From positions 910,001 through 974,000 of the forward strand of contig NZ_CP034118.1 in NCBI RefSeq assembly GCF_003856495.1: 64,000 nt of DNA. Direction: 5' to 3'. The first letter of the stretch is position 1. Each line of letters opens with the position of its first letter. The stretch comes from Staphylospora marina (GTDB taxonomy: Bacteria; Bacillota; Bacilli; Thermoactinomycetales; Thermoactinomycetaceae). The notes under the pieces are model-generated. The model saw only the letters and a list, made by a program, of their open reading frames with translations, was not told the DNA's origin and searched no databases. Positions 63,625-64,000 of the stretch are shown in pieces. Both the position numbers and the translations under genes were made by a program.

Positions 63625-64000
63625 ATGGGGAAGAAACGGACGGAGACGAAACAGTGGATCCTGCGCCTGAACGGGCGGGAGACGGAAATTCGGGCCGAGT
63701 GGCAAGAGAATGGCGGCACCCTGACGGTGGACGGGAAAGAAATGGAGAAGTGGGAATCCGTCTGGAACCATTTGAACGTGCGTCGAACCGTGCGGGTGGG
63801 AGATCATCGGGTGGTGCTTCATCTTTCGAAGGAGACGGAATACGAAGAGTTTGTGGCGGATCTCAGCGTGGACGCCATCTCGGTGACGACCGGGAGGAAA
63901 GTGGAGGAGTTGCGGCCCACACCCGTGTACGGCATCGACAAGGTCTGGAACATTCGGTTGAGTGACGGGGAGCATGAAGTTCGTCTGAAACACGCTCGGA
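63625..64000 (+). CDS. Beta-rich protein, possibly FAIM-like, partial at the right edge
   Basis: An open frame from ATG 63625, with GGGGGAATGGAAG upstream, that runs off the window after 125 codons. It begins MGKKRTETKQWILRLNGRE, has TLTVDGKEMEKWESV, then a second similar start, KVWNIRLSDGEHEVRLKH. The pattern of W-x-(I/V)-x-L-s-D-G-x-H and VDGKE resembles the FAIM (Fas apoptosis inhibitory molecule) beta-sandwich, seen here as two tandem repeats. No signal peptide. Because the end is missing, the assignment is tentative. Confidence 0.5.
   Translation, partial: MGKKRTETKQWILRLNGRETEIRAEWQENGGTLTVDGKEMEKWESVWNHLNVRRTVRVGDHRVVLHLSKETEYEEFVADLSVDAISVTTGRKVEELRPTPVYGIDKVWNIRLSDGEHEVRLKHAR

Overview
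The window looks like part of the chromosome of a spore-forming Bacillales member with fairly high GC. Two blocks keep Bacillus subtilis gene order: marR(ysmB)-racE-gerM-rph-rdgB-yfcE-tRNA-Arg-tig-clpX-lonB-lonA-engB, and hemA-hemX-hemC-cobA/hemD-hemB-hemL-spoVID-ysxE-valS-folC. GerM, SpoVID and YsxE imply endospores. MqnB/MqnD imply menaquinone made by the futalosine route, and several genes start with TTG or GTG. A Thermoactinomycetaceae-like lineage is possible, but I cannot place the organism from sequence alone.

Layout. 1-250: a compact minus-strand unit of promoter, two tandem tRNA-like folds and a terminator. 283-12595: zinc-ribbon SDR, mqnBD, multicopper oxidase, two-component pair, M23 peptidase, a RelE-like/UvrD helicase gene broken by an in-frame TAG, and a B12-binding radical SAM protein. 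12621-13943: a 176-bp tandem array in which every full unit encodes two long hairpins. 14012-17136 (minus): xpt-pbuX behind a guanine riboswitch, and speE. 17350-32792: the ysmB-to-engB block, with clpP inserted between tig and clpX and a Fem-type aminoacyltransferase between clpX and lonB. 32827-45806: about 13 kb between engB and hemA, holding ddl, an ABC permease set built as B, C::B fusion, C, then map, a membrane protein, an MFS exporter, an acyl-CoA synthetase and an SsuABC-type importer. 46087-53611: the haem operon from glutamyl-tRNA to glutamate-1-semialdehyde to uroporphyrinogen III, with a decayed sirC between hemX and hemC. 53805-64000: spoVID, ysxE, a T-box-controlled valS, folC, murC, a SCO protein and an unfinished gene at the right edge.

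How genes combine: HemA, HemL, HemB, HemC and the CobA-HemD fusion convert Glu-tRNA to uroporphyrinogen III and divert part of it to precorrin-2. Tig, ClpXP, LonA and LonB form a protein-quality-control cluster. RacE, Ddl, MurC and the Fem protein all serve peptidoglycan synthesis.

The most unusual elements are the tandem tRNA-like transcription unit, the hairpin array, the fused ABC permeases, the structured leader before marR, and two broken genes (RelE-helicase and sirC). Functions are inferred by recognising families; no database search was run.
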